Positions 1 through 7,379 are shown, counted from the first letter of the stretch. The stretch is DNA of 13,674 nt from Desulfuromonadaceae bacterium UBA5613 (GCA_002424625.1 DIKR01000035.1:2251-15924); one strand, 5' to 3'. A program made the numbers and translations. The notes: generated from the sequence alone by a model not told the origin.

Positions 1-108
1 AAAATTTACGCTGGCCAGACCCTCAATATCCCCCGAAATGTCAGCGATGAGGAGCGGAAAAATGCGCGTATTCTCGCAAAAAAATTCGACATTTTTTCGC
101 CAGATTAA
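1..108 (+). CDS. 3' end of a probable LysM-domain (peptidoglycan-binding) protein, partial
   Basis: Frame 1 is open from the window edge to a TAA at 106-108, giving 35 C-terminal residues. The opening residues, KIYAGQTLNIP, resemble the last strand of a LysM repeat (typically a 'lIypGQ.L.IP' ending), so the parent gene may encode a cell-wall-associated protein ending in a LysM module. The tail after it is charged and short. Only the end is visible, so catalytic domains, signal peptide and start are unknown. No convincing intrinsic terminator follows it before the icd promoter at about 166. The family call is inference from a very short segment. Confidence 0.5.
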   Translation, partial: KIYAGQTLNIPRNVSDEERKNARILAKKFDIFSPD

Positions 109-165
109 AGTTGTTGCTCCGCCTCTGGACACGTCACAAAACCCGCGTTTTTCCCTTATTTTTTC

Positions 166-194
166 TTGACACCCTTTAACCTTTTACATAATGT
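166..194 (+). promoter_or_regulatory. Sigma70-type promoter for icd
   Basis: A perfect -35 box TTGACA (166-171) is followed by a 17-nt spacer and a -10-like TAATGT (189-194), which would put the transcript start near 201 and give a leader of about 75 nt. The -10 region overlaps a perfect palindrome TACAT-A-ATGTA (185-195) and the hexamer GTATAC (193-198), either of which could be an operator. Base matches and spacing are seen directly; promoter activity is inferred. Confidence 0.6.
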
Positions 195-220
195 ATACGT
201 GTTTTGCTCGTTTCATTCAT

Positions 221-243
221 AAAGGTGAATACTTATCACCTTT
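221..243 (+). promoter_or_regulatory. Hairpin in the icd 5' leader
   Basis: AAAGGTGA (221-228) and TCACCTTT (236-243) form a perfect 8-bp stem with a 7-nt loop between the icd promoter and its ribosome-binding site. No T-run follows, so it is not a terminator. The CCTTT of the right arm (239-243) could instead pair with the AAAGG of the icd Shine-Dalgarno (264-268), so two mutually exclusive folds can be drawn. A small CCAG/CTGG hairpin lies at 247-257. A regulatory role is inference. Confidence 0.4.
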
Positions 244-275
244 CTACCAGCCACTGGCTTCTTAAAGGAGAGAAA

Positions 276-2507
276 ATGACAACGAAGAATGCAACTATCA
301 TCTGGTCCGAGATTGACGAAGCACCGGCATTGGCAACCTACTCCTTGCTCCCCATCGTCCAGGCCTTCACCAAAGGGACCGGGGTCGCTGTTGAGACCCG
401 TGACATCTCTCTTGCCGGTCGTATCATCGCCAATTTCCCTGAAAATCTTACTGAAAGTCAGCGGATTCCTGATTTCCTCGCGCAACTGGGAGAGCTTACC
501 CAGCATCTTGAAGCGAATATTATCAAGCTCCCGAACGTCAGCGCTTCTGTCCCTCAATTAAAAGATGCGATCAAAGAGTTACAGGGTCAGGGCTACAATC
601 TCCCGGATTATCCGGAAGCCCCCCAAACCGCTGCAGAAAAAGAGATCCAGGAGCGCTATGCCAAATGCCTGGGGAGCGCCGTCAACCCGGTGCTGCGTGA
701 AGGCAACTCCGACCGCCGGGCACCCCTTGCGGTCAAGGAATACGCAAGAAAAAACCCGAAAACCGTACCTTTGAGCCCTTGGAGCAAGGATTCGAAGGCT
801 CATGTCGCGCATATGACCGCTGGTGACTTCTATGGCAACGAAAAATCGGTCGTTATGGAGAATGGCGGCGATTTCAAGATTGAATTGATCGCCGATGGCA
901 AAACCACCGTCCTCAAGGATAAGCTGACAGCATCCAAGGGCGAAATCCTTTCCATGACCTTCATGTCCAAAAAGGCGCTGCGGGATTTCTTTGCCGCGCA
1001 GATTGAGGACGCCAAGAAGAGCGGCATCCTCCTTTCGCTGCACCTCAAAGCGACCATGATGAAGATCTCCGACCCGATCATGTTCGGTCATGCCGTGACG
1101 GTCTTTTTCAAGGATGTCTTCGATAAACACGGTGCAACCTTCAAGGAACTCGGCGTTAATCCCAACCTGGGCCTCGGCGAGCTCTACAAGAAGATCCAGA
1201 CCCTGCCGGAAGCCAAACGGGCTGAAATCGAAGCCGACATCAAAGCGGTCTACGCTCAGCGTCCAGCTCTGGCCATGGTCGATTCCGACAAAGGGATCAC
1301 CAATCTGCATACCCCCAATGACATCATTGTCGATGCCTCCATGCCGGTCGTGGTTCGTGAAGCCGGTCAGATGTGGAATGCGGAAGGAAAACTGCAGGAC
1401 ACCAAGGCCATGGTCCCTGACCGTTGCTACGCGACCTTCTATCAGACGATTATCGAAGACTGCCAGAAAAATGGCGCCTTCGATCCGGTCACCATGGGCT
1501 CGGTCCCCAACGTCGGCCTGATGGCGCAAAAGGCAGAAGAGTACGGCTCCCACCCGACAACCTTCGAGATCCCCGCCAACGGCACCATTCGTGTCGTCGC
1601 CACAGACGGCAAGGTGCTGACGGAGCATACGGTTGAGGAAGGCGATATCTGGCGCATGTCCCGGGCCAAGGACATCCCGATTCAGGACTGGGTCAAACTG
1701 GCAGTGAACCGGGCCCGCGCTACTGGCGCACCGGCGGTCTTCTGGCTCGACAAGAACCGGGCGCATGATGCCAACGTCATTGCCAAAGTTGAGAGATACC
1801 TGAAAAATCACGACACCTCCGGCCTGGAGTTCCACATCATGAGCCCGGTCGAGGCGATGAAGTTCTCCCTGGCCCGGATCCGCAAGGGTCAGGACACGAT
1901 CTCGGTCACCGGCAATGTATTGCGCGACTATCTGACCGACCTCTTCCCGATCATCGAATTGGGCACCAGCGCCAAGATGCTTTCCATCGTCCCGATGCTG
2001 GCTGGCGGCGGCATGTTCGAGACCGGTGCGGGCGGCTCGGCCCCCAAACATGTCCAGCAGTTTGTCAAGGAAGGTTATCTGCGCTGGGATTCTATTGGCG
2101 AGTTTTCGGCCTTCGGCGCATCCTTGGAGCATTTGGCCGCAACCTTCAATAATGCCAAGGCCAAAGTACTTGGCGAGACCGTCGACGTGGCTCTTGCCAA
2201 ATTCCTCGACAACAACAAATCTCCGGCTCGCAAGGTTGGCCAGATTGATAACCGCGGCAGCCACTTCTACTTTGCACTCTACTGGGCAGAAGCCTTGGCC
2301 GCACAGAACAAAGATGCGGAGCTGAAGGCCAAGTTTACCAAGGTATATCAGCAACTGGCCGACAACGAAGCGAAAATCAACGAGGAACTCCTGGCAGCTC
2401 AAGGTAAACCGGTCGACATGGGCGGCTATTATCATCCGAACAAGTCCGTTGTTGCCAAGGCGATGCGCCCGAGTGCAACACTGAACGCAATTATCGATTC
2501 TCTATAA
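276..2507 (+). CDS. icd: Isocitrate dehydrogenase [NADP+], monomeric type
   Basis: Cytosolic TCA-cycle enzyme that oxidatively decarboxylates isocitrate to 2-oxoglutarate with reduction of NADP+. The 743-residue length is that of the monomeric IDH family (about 740 aa), unrelated in sequence to the dimeric type. With an offset of +2 to +3 from Azotobacter vinelandii numbering (from memory), all expected ligands are present: S134, N137, R141 and R147 in the GSAVNP...NSDRR region; K258; D353; Y423; and R550, D551 and D555 in RDYLTD for isocitrate/metal. H592, R603 and R652 match the NADP 2'-phosphate contacts, supporting NADP use. The ATG at 276 is chosen because AAAGGAG (264-270) lies 5 nt upstream; an in-frame ATG at 204 has no such site and would add 24 unrelated residues. 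mdh follows after 77 nt. No frameshift or missing residue is seen. Confidence 0.97.
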   Translation: MTTKNATIIWSEIDEAPALATYSLLPIVQAFTKGTGVAVETRDISLAGRIIANFPENLTESQRIPDFLAQLGELTQHLEANIIKLPNVSASVPQLKDAIKELQGQGYNLPDYPEAPQTAAEKEIQERYAKCLGSAVNPVLREGNSDRRAPLAVKEYARKNPKTVPLSPWSKDSKAHVAHMTAGDFYGNEKSVVMENGGDFKIELIADGKTTVLKDKLTASKGEILSMTFMSKKALRDFFAAQIEDAKKSGILLSLHLKATMMKISDPIMFGHAVTVFFKDVFDKHGATFKELGVNPNLGLGELYKKIQTLPEAKRAEIEADIKAVYAQRPALAMVDSDKGITNLHTPNDIIVDASMPVVVREAGQMWNAEGKLQDTKAMVPDRCYATFYQTIIEDCQKNGAFDPVTMGSVPNVGLMAQKAEEYGSHPTTFEIPANGTIRVVATDGKVLTEHTVEEGDIWRMSRAKDIPIQDWVKLAVNRARATGAPAVFWLDKNRAHDANVIAKVERYLKNHDTSGLEFHIMSPVEAMKFSLARIRKGQDTISVTGNVLRDYLTDLFPIIELGTSAKMLSIVPMLAGGGMFETGAGGSAPKHVQQFVKEGYLRWDSIGEFSAFGASLEHLAATFNNAKAKVLGETVDVALAKFLDNNKSPARKVGQIDNRGSHFYFALYWAEALAAQNKDAELKAKFTKVYQQLADNEAKINEELLAAQGKPVDMGGYYHPNKSVVAKAMRPSATLNAIIDSL

Positions 2508-2522
2508 ATCGCATTTTGGCTG

Positions 2523-2557
2523 GAGCAGGGCATCCTTGATGCCCTGCTCTTATTCTT
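2523..2557 (+). terminator. Hairpin between icd and mdh (intrinsic terminator or attenuator)
   Basis: GAGCAGGGCAT (2523-2533) and ATGCCCTGCTC (2539-2549) form a perfect 11-bp GC-rich stem with a 5-nt loop, followed by TTATTCTT. It starts 15 nt after the icd stop and ends shortly before the mdh ribosome-binding site. The T-tract is interrupted, so it may be a partial terminator that sets the icd:mdh ratio, or a 3'-end stabiliser. I saw no clear promoter between it and mdh. Confidence 0.65.
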
Positions 2558-2584
2558 AAATTCCCAACCCAAGGAGAGATGACA

Positions 2585-3553
2585 ATGGCAAGACCGAAAA
2601 TTTCATTAATTGGTGGCGGACAAATTGGCGGCGTTCTCGCACAACTCTGCGCGCTGCGCGAACTTGGTGATGTCGTTCTTTTCGATATCGTCGAAGGACT
2701 TCCCCAAGGCAAGATGCTCGACATCGCCGAAGCATCACCTGTCGACGGTTTTGACGTCTGTCTCAAAGGGACGAACGATTACAAAGATATCGAAGGTTCC
2801 AAAGTTGTTATCGTCACCGCCGGTCTTCCCCGTAAACCGGGCATGAGCCGCGATGACCTGATCGAAGTCAACAGCAAAATCATGACCTCTGTCGCCGAAG
2901 GCATCAAAAAATTCGCTCCTGAGTCGATCGTTATCGTTATCTCCAATCCTCTTGACGCCATGGTCACCCTTTGCCAGAAGATCACCGGTTTCCCCTACGA
3001 GCGGGTTATCGGCCAGGCCGGTGTCCTTGACTCGGCTCGTTTCAAAGCCTTTATCGCCTGGGAACTGGGCGTCTCGGTGAAAGACGTTACTGCTATGACC
3101 CTTGGCGGCCACGGCGACGACATGGTTCCCCTGGTCCGTTATGCCAGCGTTCAAGGCATCCCGGTCATGGAACTCCTTGAGCAGAAGTACAAAAGTGCCG
3201 ACAAAGCCAAAGAGGTCATGGAAGCCATGGTCAAGCGCACTCGCGGCGCTGGCGGTGAAGTTGTTGCCCTGCTCAAAACCGGCAGCGCTTTCTACAGCCC
3301 GGCTTCTTCTGCGATCGCCATGGCTGAATCGATCCTCAAAGACTCAAAACGCGTTCTGCCGACCTGCGTTTACCTCAATGGTGAGTTCGGCATTAATGGC
3401 TACTATGTCGGCGTGCCGGCCATCCTCGGCGACAAAGGGGTTGAAGGGATTCTCGAATTCAAACTTGACGCCACTGAGCAGGCAATGATGGACAAGTCTG
3501 TAGCTGCGGTTAAAGATCTGGTCGGCGTTTTGAAAAATCAGGGCCTTCTTTAA
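2585..3553 (+). CDS. mdh: Malate dehydrogenase (NAD-dependent, LDH-like)
   Basis: Cytosolic enzyme that interconverts malate and oxaloacetate with NAD(H). It has 322 residues, usual for the LDH-like MDH group. The Rossmann glycine motif GGGQIG is at 10-15, and D34 at the end of strand 2 favours NAD over NADP. The malate-specific loop RKPGMSR supplies R83 and R89; GQAGVLDSAR gives D149 and R152; GGHGDDM holds the catalytic H176. An ATG at 2579 is only 2 nt from AAGGAG (2571-2576), whereas the ATG at 2585 is 8 nt away and begins with MARPKI, so 2585 is the better start. It lies between two hairpins and may be transcribed with icd by read-through, or from a promoter I could not identify. Confidence 0.96.
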   Translation: MARPKISLIGGGQIGGVLAQLCALRELGDVVLFDIVEGLPQGKMLDIAEASPVDGFDVCLKGTNDYKDIEGSKVVIVTAGLPRKPGMSRDDLIEVNSKIMTSVAEGIKKFAPESIVIVISNPLDAMVTLCQKITGFPYERVIGQAGVLDSARFKAFIAWELGVSVKDVTAMTLGGHGDDMVPLVRYASVQGIPVMELLEQKYKSADKAKEVMEAMVKRTRGAGGEVVALLKTGSAFYSPASSAIAMAESILKDSKRVLPTCVYLNGEFGINGYYVGVPAILGDKGVEGILEFKLDATEQAMMDKSVAAVKDLVGVLKNQGLL

Positions 3554-3575
3554 TCATTTGCTCCAAGAGTAAAAG

Positions 3576-3613
3576 AGTAAAGAAGGGCAATGGTAACATT
3601 GCCCTTCTTTACT
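3576..3613 (+). terminator. Strong intrinsic terminator after mdh
   Basis: A perfect 17-bp inverted repeat: AGTAAAGAAGGGCAATG (3576-3592) and its complement (3597-3613), closed by the tetraloop GTAA, which is of the stable GNRA class. The right arm carries TTCTTT, and the left arm mirrors it as AAAGAA, so it could also act in reverse. It starts 22 nt after the mdh stop and separates icd-mdh from the kor operon. Confidence 0.85.
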
Positions 3614-3756
3614 GTAAAAAGCGAAGAAACTGAGCATCGACTCTTTTGAAATATTCGAAATTTTCTATAGATCGATTGCCGGCAATTGTGCTAATCTCCG
3701 CAAGTTGTAAAACCGTGTTTCGGCTGCTCAAAAATTTGTAAAGGAGAGTAATAGGA
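3614..3756 (+). promoter_or_regulatory. kor operon upstream region with several short palindromes
   Basis: The 143 nt between the mdh terminator and korD must hold the kor promoter, because the terminator upstream is strong. I could not identify a -35/-10 pair with good spacing: TTGAAA at 3646-3651 and TATAGA at 3666-3671 are only 14 nt apart. The region holds perfect palindromes TTCGAA (3654-3659), TCTATAGA (3664-3671), ATCGAT (3671-3676) and ATTGCCGGCAAT (3675-3686), possible operator sites. Function is inferred from position. Confidence 0.4.
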
Positions 3757-3939
3757 ATGAGCATTGAGGTCATCGAAAGATACTGCAAAGGATGCAGCAT
3801 CTGCGTGGAGTTCTGTCCCAAGAACGTCCTTGAAATGGATGGGTTCATCGTGAAGGTAGCTCGCCCTGACGACTGCATCAAGTGCATGCAGTGCGAACTG
3901 CGCTGTCCCGACTTCGCCATCAAAGTCCACACTGATTAA
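3757..3939 (+). CDS. korD: 2-oxoglutarate:ferredoxin oxidoreductase, delta (ferredoxin-like) subunit
   Basis: A 60-residue 2[4Fe-4S] ferredoxin-type subunit that passes electrons from the KorB active site towards the external ferredoxin. Both cluster motifs are complete: C10-x2-C13-x2-C16-x3-C20-P and C40-x2-C43-x2-C46-x3-C50-P. It is first in the kor operon and ends 20 nt before korA. AAGGAG (3741-3746) lies 10 nt before the ATG. As a stand-alone protein it could pass for a general ferredoxin, but its position at the head of korABC makes the subunit role clear. Confidence 0.93.
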   Translation: MSIEVIERYCKGCSICVEFCPKNVLEMDGFIVKVARPDDCIKCMQCELRCPDFAIKVHTD

Positions 3940-3959
3940 TTCATAGGAGGTCAGCTAAC

Positions 3960-5099
3960 GTGGCAAAAAAAGTAGCTCTGATGCAGGGGAACGAAGCCTG
4001 TGCGCACGGCGCAATGTACGCCGGTTGCACATTCTTCGGCGGATACCCCATTACACCGTCCACCGAGGTCGCGGAAGTTCTCTCTAACGAACTCCCAAAA
4101 GTCGGCGGGAAATTCATCCAGATGGAAGACGAGATTGCTGCCATGGCTTCAGTTCTCGGTGCTTCCCTGACCGGCGCCAAGGTTCTGACTGCAACTTCCG
4201 GTCCTGGCGTCTCCCTCAAGCAGGAACTGATCGGTTACGCCTGTATTGCCGAGATCCCCTGCGTTATCATCAACGTCATGCGCGGCGGTCCGTCGACCGG
4301 CATGCCGACCGGCCCCGGCCAGTCCGATGTACAGCAGGCCAAATGGGGCACCCACGGCGATCATGCAACCATCGCTCTGGTCCCTGCTTCGGTTCAGGAG
4401 ATCTTCACCGAGACCGTGCGCGCCTTCAATCTCGCTGAAAAGTACCGCATGCCGGTACAGGTTCTTTATGACGAAATCGTCGGCCATATGCGCGAGCGCA
4501 TCGAATTCCCCGAAGCTGGCGAGCTTGAAGTGATCAACCGCACCCTGCCGAGCGTACCGCCTGAGCAGTACAAGCCGTACGACACCTCCTTCGGTGACGT
4601 CCCGCCCCTGGCTGCTTTCGGTTCCGGTTACCGCTTCCATGTCACCGGTCTGAACAAAGCACAAGACGGCTTCCCGACCACCAAAGCAGAGTACGTAGAT
4701 GCTGAAGAGCGTCGCCAGGTCCGCAAAGTCGAAGGTGAAGTGGCTCGTGTCCAGATTGAGTCGAACGAAGAGTATCTGACTGAAGATGCTGAAGTTCTGG
4801 TCTTTGCCTACGGTTCCACCAGCCGTTCCGCCCGTTACGCGGTCAACGAACTGCGTAAAGAAGGGATCAAAGCCGGCCTCTTCCGCCCCATCACCCTCTG
4901 GCCCTTCCCGGAAAAGCGGATTTCCGCTCTTGGTAAGCAGGTCAAGGCGATCATCGTCCCCGAAATGAACCTCGGCCAGATGAATCTTGAAGTCGAGCGT
5001 GTGGTCAAGGGCAGCTGCCCTGTTATCAGCATCGGTCGGGTCGACGGTGAGCCACTCAACCCCGGCCAGATCATTGCCCAGGTCAAGGAGGTCAAGTAA
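3960..5099 (+). CDS. korA: 2-oxoglutarate:ferredoxin oxidoreductase, alpha subunit
   Basis: Subunit of the anaerobic enzyme that converts 2-oxoglutarate + CoA to succinyl-CoA + CO2 while reducing ferredoxin. It has 379 residues. The N-terminal pyrimidine-binding domain shows YPITPSTE (29-36) and the acidic stretch MEDE (55-58), whose Glu is expected to activate the thiamine diphosphate. A C-terminal transketolase-like domain follows from about residue 250. The start codon is GTG, supported by AGGAGG (3945-3950) 9 nt upstream and the MAKKVAL opening. The substrate could be another 2-oxoacid by sequence alone, but the TCA-gene neighbours and the D-A-B-C order favour 2-oxoglutarate. Confidence 0.93.
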   Translation: MAKKVALMQGNEACAHGAMYAGCTFFGGYPITPSTEVAEVLSNELPKVGGKFIQMEDEIAAMASVLGASLTGAKVLTATSGPGVSLKQELIGYACIAEIPCVIINVMRGGPSTGMPTGPGQSDVQQAKWGTHGDHATIALVPASVQEIFTETVRAFNLAEKYRMPVQVLYDEIVGHMRERIEFPEAGELEVINRTLPSVPPEQYKPYDTSFGDVPPLAAFGSGYRFHVTGLNKAQDGFPTTKAEYVDAEERRQVRKVEGEVARVQIESNEEYLTEDAEVLVFAYGSTSRSARYAVNELRKEGIKAGLFRPITLWPFPEKRISALGKQVKAIIVPEMNLGQMNLEVERVVKGSCPVISIGRVDGEPLNPGQIIAQVKEVK

Positions 5100-5100
5100 C

Positions 5101-5919
5101 ATGGCTTACGATTACGAAAAATCTCTCCGTCCTGGCAAACTGCCCCACATCTGGTGCCCTGGTTGCGGCCACGGGATCGTTATGAAGGGTCTGCTCCGTG
5201 CCATGGATACTTGCGGTCTTGAGAAGAATAATACCGCTCTGGTCTCCGGTATCGGCTGCGCCAGCCGTCTCCCCGGCTACGTAGACATGTGCACCCTGCA
5301 CACCGCCCATGGCCGTGCGGCTGCCTTTGCCACCGGCGTCAAAATGGCCAGGCCAGAGATGAACGTCATCGTCATGGGCGGCGACGGCGACGGGACCGCC
5401 ATTGGCGGCAACCACTTCATCCACGCTTGCCGTCGTAACATCGACATGACTTATGTCATCATGAATAACTTCATCTATGGCATGACCGGTGGTCAGTTCT
5501 CCCCGTGCACGCCGACCGGCGACAAGGCATCAACCACGCCTTACGGCAATCCCGATCCGACCTTCGATATCAGCAAACTGGCGATTGGCGCCGGCGCCAC
5601 GTTTGTCGCCCGGACCACCGCCTTCCATGCCACCCAGATCGATAAGTTGATCGCTGAAGGGATCAAGCACAAAGGGATGGCGATTATCGAGGTTCTTGAC
5701 GACTGCCCGACCACCTACGGTCGTCGCAACAAGTTCCGCAGCGTTGTCGATATGATGAAACGCCTCAAGGATATGGCTGTTCCTGTCACAGCTGCCGGCA
5801 AGATGACCGCCGAACAGCTTGAAGGAAAGATCCTGACCGGCGTCCTCTACAAAGAAGACAAGCCCGAGTACTGCGAGCAGTACGCCAAGGTCATTGCCCG
5901 CGCCCAGGGCGTGAAATAA
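5101..5919 (+). CDS. korB: 2-oxoglutarate:ferredoxin oxidoreductase, beta subunit (TPP-binding)
   Basis: A 272-residue subunit carrying thiamine diphosphate and the proximal [4Fe-4S] cluster. The ThDP/Mg motif runs from GGDGDG (93-98) to MNN (121-123). Cluster ligands are expected to be C19 and C22 (WCPGCGHG), C53 (GIGC) and C202 (DDCPTTYG), all present. It starts one nt after the korA stop, and its Shine-Dalgarno AAGGAGG (5085-5091) lies inside the last codons of korA, so translation is probably coupled. The same frame stays open upstream to 4987, but that extension overlaps korA and is out of family. Confidence 0.95.
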   Translation: MAYDYEKSLRPGKLPHIWCPGCGHGIVMKGLLRAMDTCGLEKNNTALVSGIGCASRLPGYVDMCTLHTAHGRAAAFATGVKMARPEMNVIVMGGDGDGTAIGGNHFIHACRRNIDMTYVIMNNFIYGMTGGQFSPCTPTGDKASTTPYGNPDPTFDISKLAIGAGATFVARTTAFHATQIDKLIAEGIKHKGMAIIEVLDDCPTTYGRRNKFRSVVDMMKRLKDMAVPVTAAGKMTAEQLEGKILTGVLYKEDKPEYCEQYAKVIARAQGVK

Positions 5920-5940
5920 TCAGACGAAGGAGACCGAAGA

Positions 5941-6489
5941 ATGTCTAAAAGATATGAAATACGGTTTTCCGGCGCTGGCGGGCAGGGCCTGATCACCGCC
6001 GGGATCATTCTGGCCGAGGCCGCCTCGATCATCGAGGGAAAGCATGCCGTTCAGTCCCAGAGCTACGGCCCTGAGGCCCGCGGCGGGGCATCCAAGTCGG
6101 AAGTTATTATCTCCGATGGCCCCATTGATTACCCCAAGGCGACTATTGTTGACGCCTGTCTGGCAATGACCCAGGAATCTGCCGATAAATACGCCAACGG
6201 CATCAAAAAAGGCGGTGTATTGCTCATCGACTCTGACTTTGTTAAAAACGAGCCGAAAGGCGACTTCAAAGTCTACAAGATGCCGATCATGCGGACGGCC
6301 AAAGAGGTTGTCGGTCGTGAAATCGTCGCCAACGTCGTCGCTCTCGGAGCCATGATTGCTCTGACCGATGCAGTCTCGCGCGAAGCCGGCTTGCAAGCTG
6401 TCCTTTCCCGTGTTCCGGAAGCTTTTATTGAACTCAACAGAAAAGCCTACGCACAAGGGTTCGAAGACATGAAAAAAATCCTCGGCTAG
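5941..6489 (+). CDS. korC: 2-oxoglutarate:ferredoxin oxidoreductase, gamma subunit
   Basis: A 182-residue subunit of the pyruvate/ketoisovalerate oxidoreductase gamma family, proposed to bind CoA. The family features are FSGAGGQG (9-16) near the N-terminus and QSYGPEARGG further in, followed by SEVIISDGPIDYP. It is the last kor gene, 21 nt after korB, with AAGGAG (5927-5932) 8 nt before the ATG. A bidirectional terminator follows 24 nt after its stop. Confidence 0.93.
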   Translation: MSKRYEIRFSGAGGQGLITAGIILAEAASIIEGKHAVQSQSYGPEARGGASKSEVIISDGPIDYPKATIVDACLAMTQESADKYANGIKKGGVLLIDSDFVKNEPKGDFKVYKMPIMRTAKEVVGREIVANVVALGAMIALTDAVSREAGLQAVLSRVPEAFIELNRKAYAQGFEDMKKILG

Positions 6490-6513
6490 TTGCGCGGAGG
6501 ATGTTCAATAGCT

Positions 6514-6556
6514 CAAGAAAAAAGGCTCCCGAGATGATCGGGAGCCTTTTTTCTTG
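6514..6556. terminator. Bidirectional terminator shared by korC and mutM
   Basis: A perfect 19-bp inverted repeat with a 5-nt loop: CAAGAAAAAAGGCTCCCGA (6514-6532) and its complement (6538-6556). On the + strand a GC-rich stem is followed by TTTTTT (6547-6552); on the - strand the mirrored A-run becomes TTTTTT as well. It begins 24 nt after korC and ends one nt before the mutM stop codon, so one element serves both convergent units. Confidence 0.93.
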
Positions 6557-6557
6557 G

Positions 6558-7376
6558 TTACGACTGGCAGCCAGAACAGTAAAAACTCGATCGCCCGCCA
6601 ATCCGTATGTTTTGGATTTCCCCGCCGCACTTTCGGCACTGATCACCGGCACGACCATAAACCATTAATTCCTGTGCAAAATATCCTGGTTTCCCGGCCG
6701 CACTTTGAAAATCACGAAGCGTCGTCCCCCCCGCCTCAATAGCATGCAGCAATACGGCGCGTACCTCCTTTACCAGCAAAGCATAACGCCGGCGACTGAT
6801 CGTTCCGCATGGTCGCCATGGGACGATTCCGGCTGCATGCAGAGCCTCACTGGCATAAATATTCCCGACCCCGACAACTGTTTTCTGATCCATCAAAAAA
6901 GACTTGACGGCAACCGTCCTTTGCCGGGAACGGCGGTAAAGATAGTCCGTTGTAAACTCATCAGAAAGGGGTTCCGGCCCCAAACCTGCCAGTGCAGGAT
7001 GCGCGAGGGGATCTCCATGAGACAGGAGAATAGCGCCAAAACGACGGGGATCACGAAAGCGCAGTCGCCCCCCTTGGTCAAAGATAATTTCCACATGATC
7101 ATGACGTTCACAAGAGAGTGGTTCAGCAAAAAAACGAAGAGTACCCGACATGCCCAGATGAATCAGCAGGGTACAATCGCCGCTGCAATGAATCAGCAGA
7201 TATTTTGCCCTGCGACTGACAGCAAGAACCGTTCGCCCGTGCAGGGAGGCGGAAAGATCTGCAGGGATCAAAACACACAGTCGCGGTTCTCGTATAATAA
7301 TCCCGGCAATGCTTAAACCGACAATAAGCGGAGTAATCCCGCGACAGATCGTCTCAACTTCTGGCAATTCAGGCAT
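6558..7376 (-). CDS. mutM: Formamidopyrimidine-DNA glycosylase (Fpg)
   Basis: Base-excision-repair enzyme that removes 8-oxoguanine and formamidopyrimidines and nicks the abasic site. It has 272 residues, the normal length. The N-terminus MPELPEVET provides the catalytic P2 and E3 after Met removal; K58 lies in RRAKYL; VGVGNIYASEAL is the helix-two-turn-helix signature; the C-terminal zinc finger has C247, C250, C267 and C270, with R262 in GGRSSFYC. It starts 3 nt after the stop of the upstream YchJ-like gene, with only a weak ribosome site, so translation is probably coupled. The zinc finger argues for Fpg over an Fpg-like Nei lacking it. Confidence 0.96.
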   Translation of the reverse strand: MPELPEVETICRGITPLIVGLSIAGIIIREPRLCVLIPADLSASLHGRTVLAVSRRAKYLLIHCSGDCTLLIHLGMSGTLRFFAEPLSCERHDHVEIIFDQGGRLRFRDPRRFGAILLSHGDPLAHPALAGLGPEPLSDEFTTDYLYRRSRQRTVAVKSFLMDQKTVVGVGNIYASEALHAAGIVPWRPCGTISRRRYALLVKEVRAVLLHAIEAGGTTLRDFQSAAGKPGYFAQELMVYGRAGDQCRKCGGEIQNIRIGGRSSFYCSGCQS

Positions 7377-7379
7377 CGT

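Noticed and set aside
579..2435. 618-codon open frame on the - strand opposite icd
   Set aside because: It is a codon-bias shadow: the + strand encodes a full monomeric IDH with all ligands, and the antisense product resembles no family.
3646..3671. TTGAAA and TATAGA as a kor promoter
   Set aside because: The 14-nt spacing is too short for a normal sigma70 promoter.
4149..5102. 317-codon open frame on the - strand opposite korA
   Set aside because: Shadow of korA; no ribosome site and no recognisable domain.
6705..7316. 203-codon + strand frame opposite mutM
   Set aside because: mutM on the - strand has every catalytic residue and the zinc finger; the + frame is low-complexity and hydrophilic without a family.
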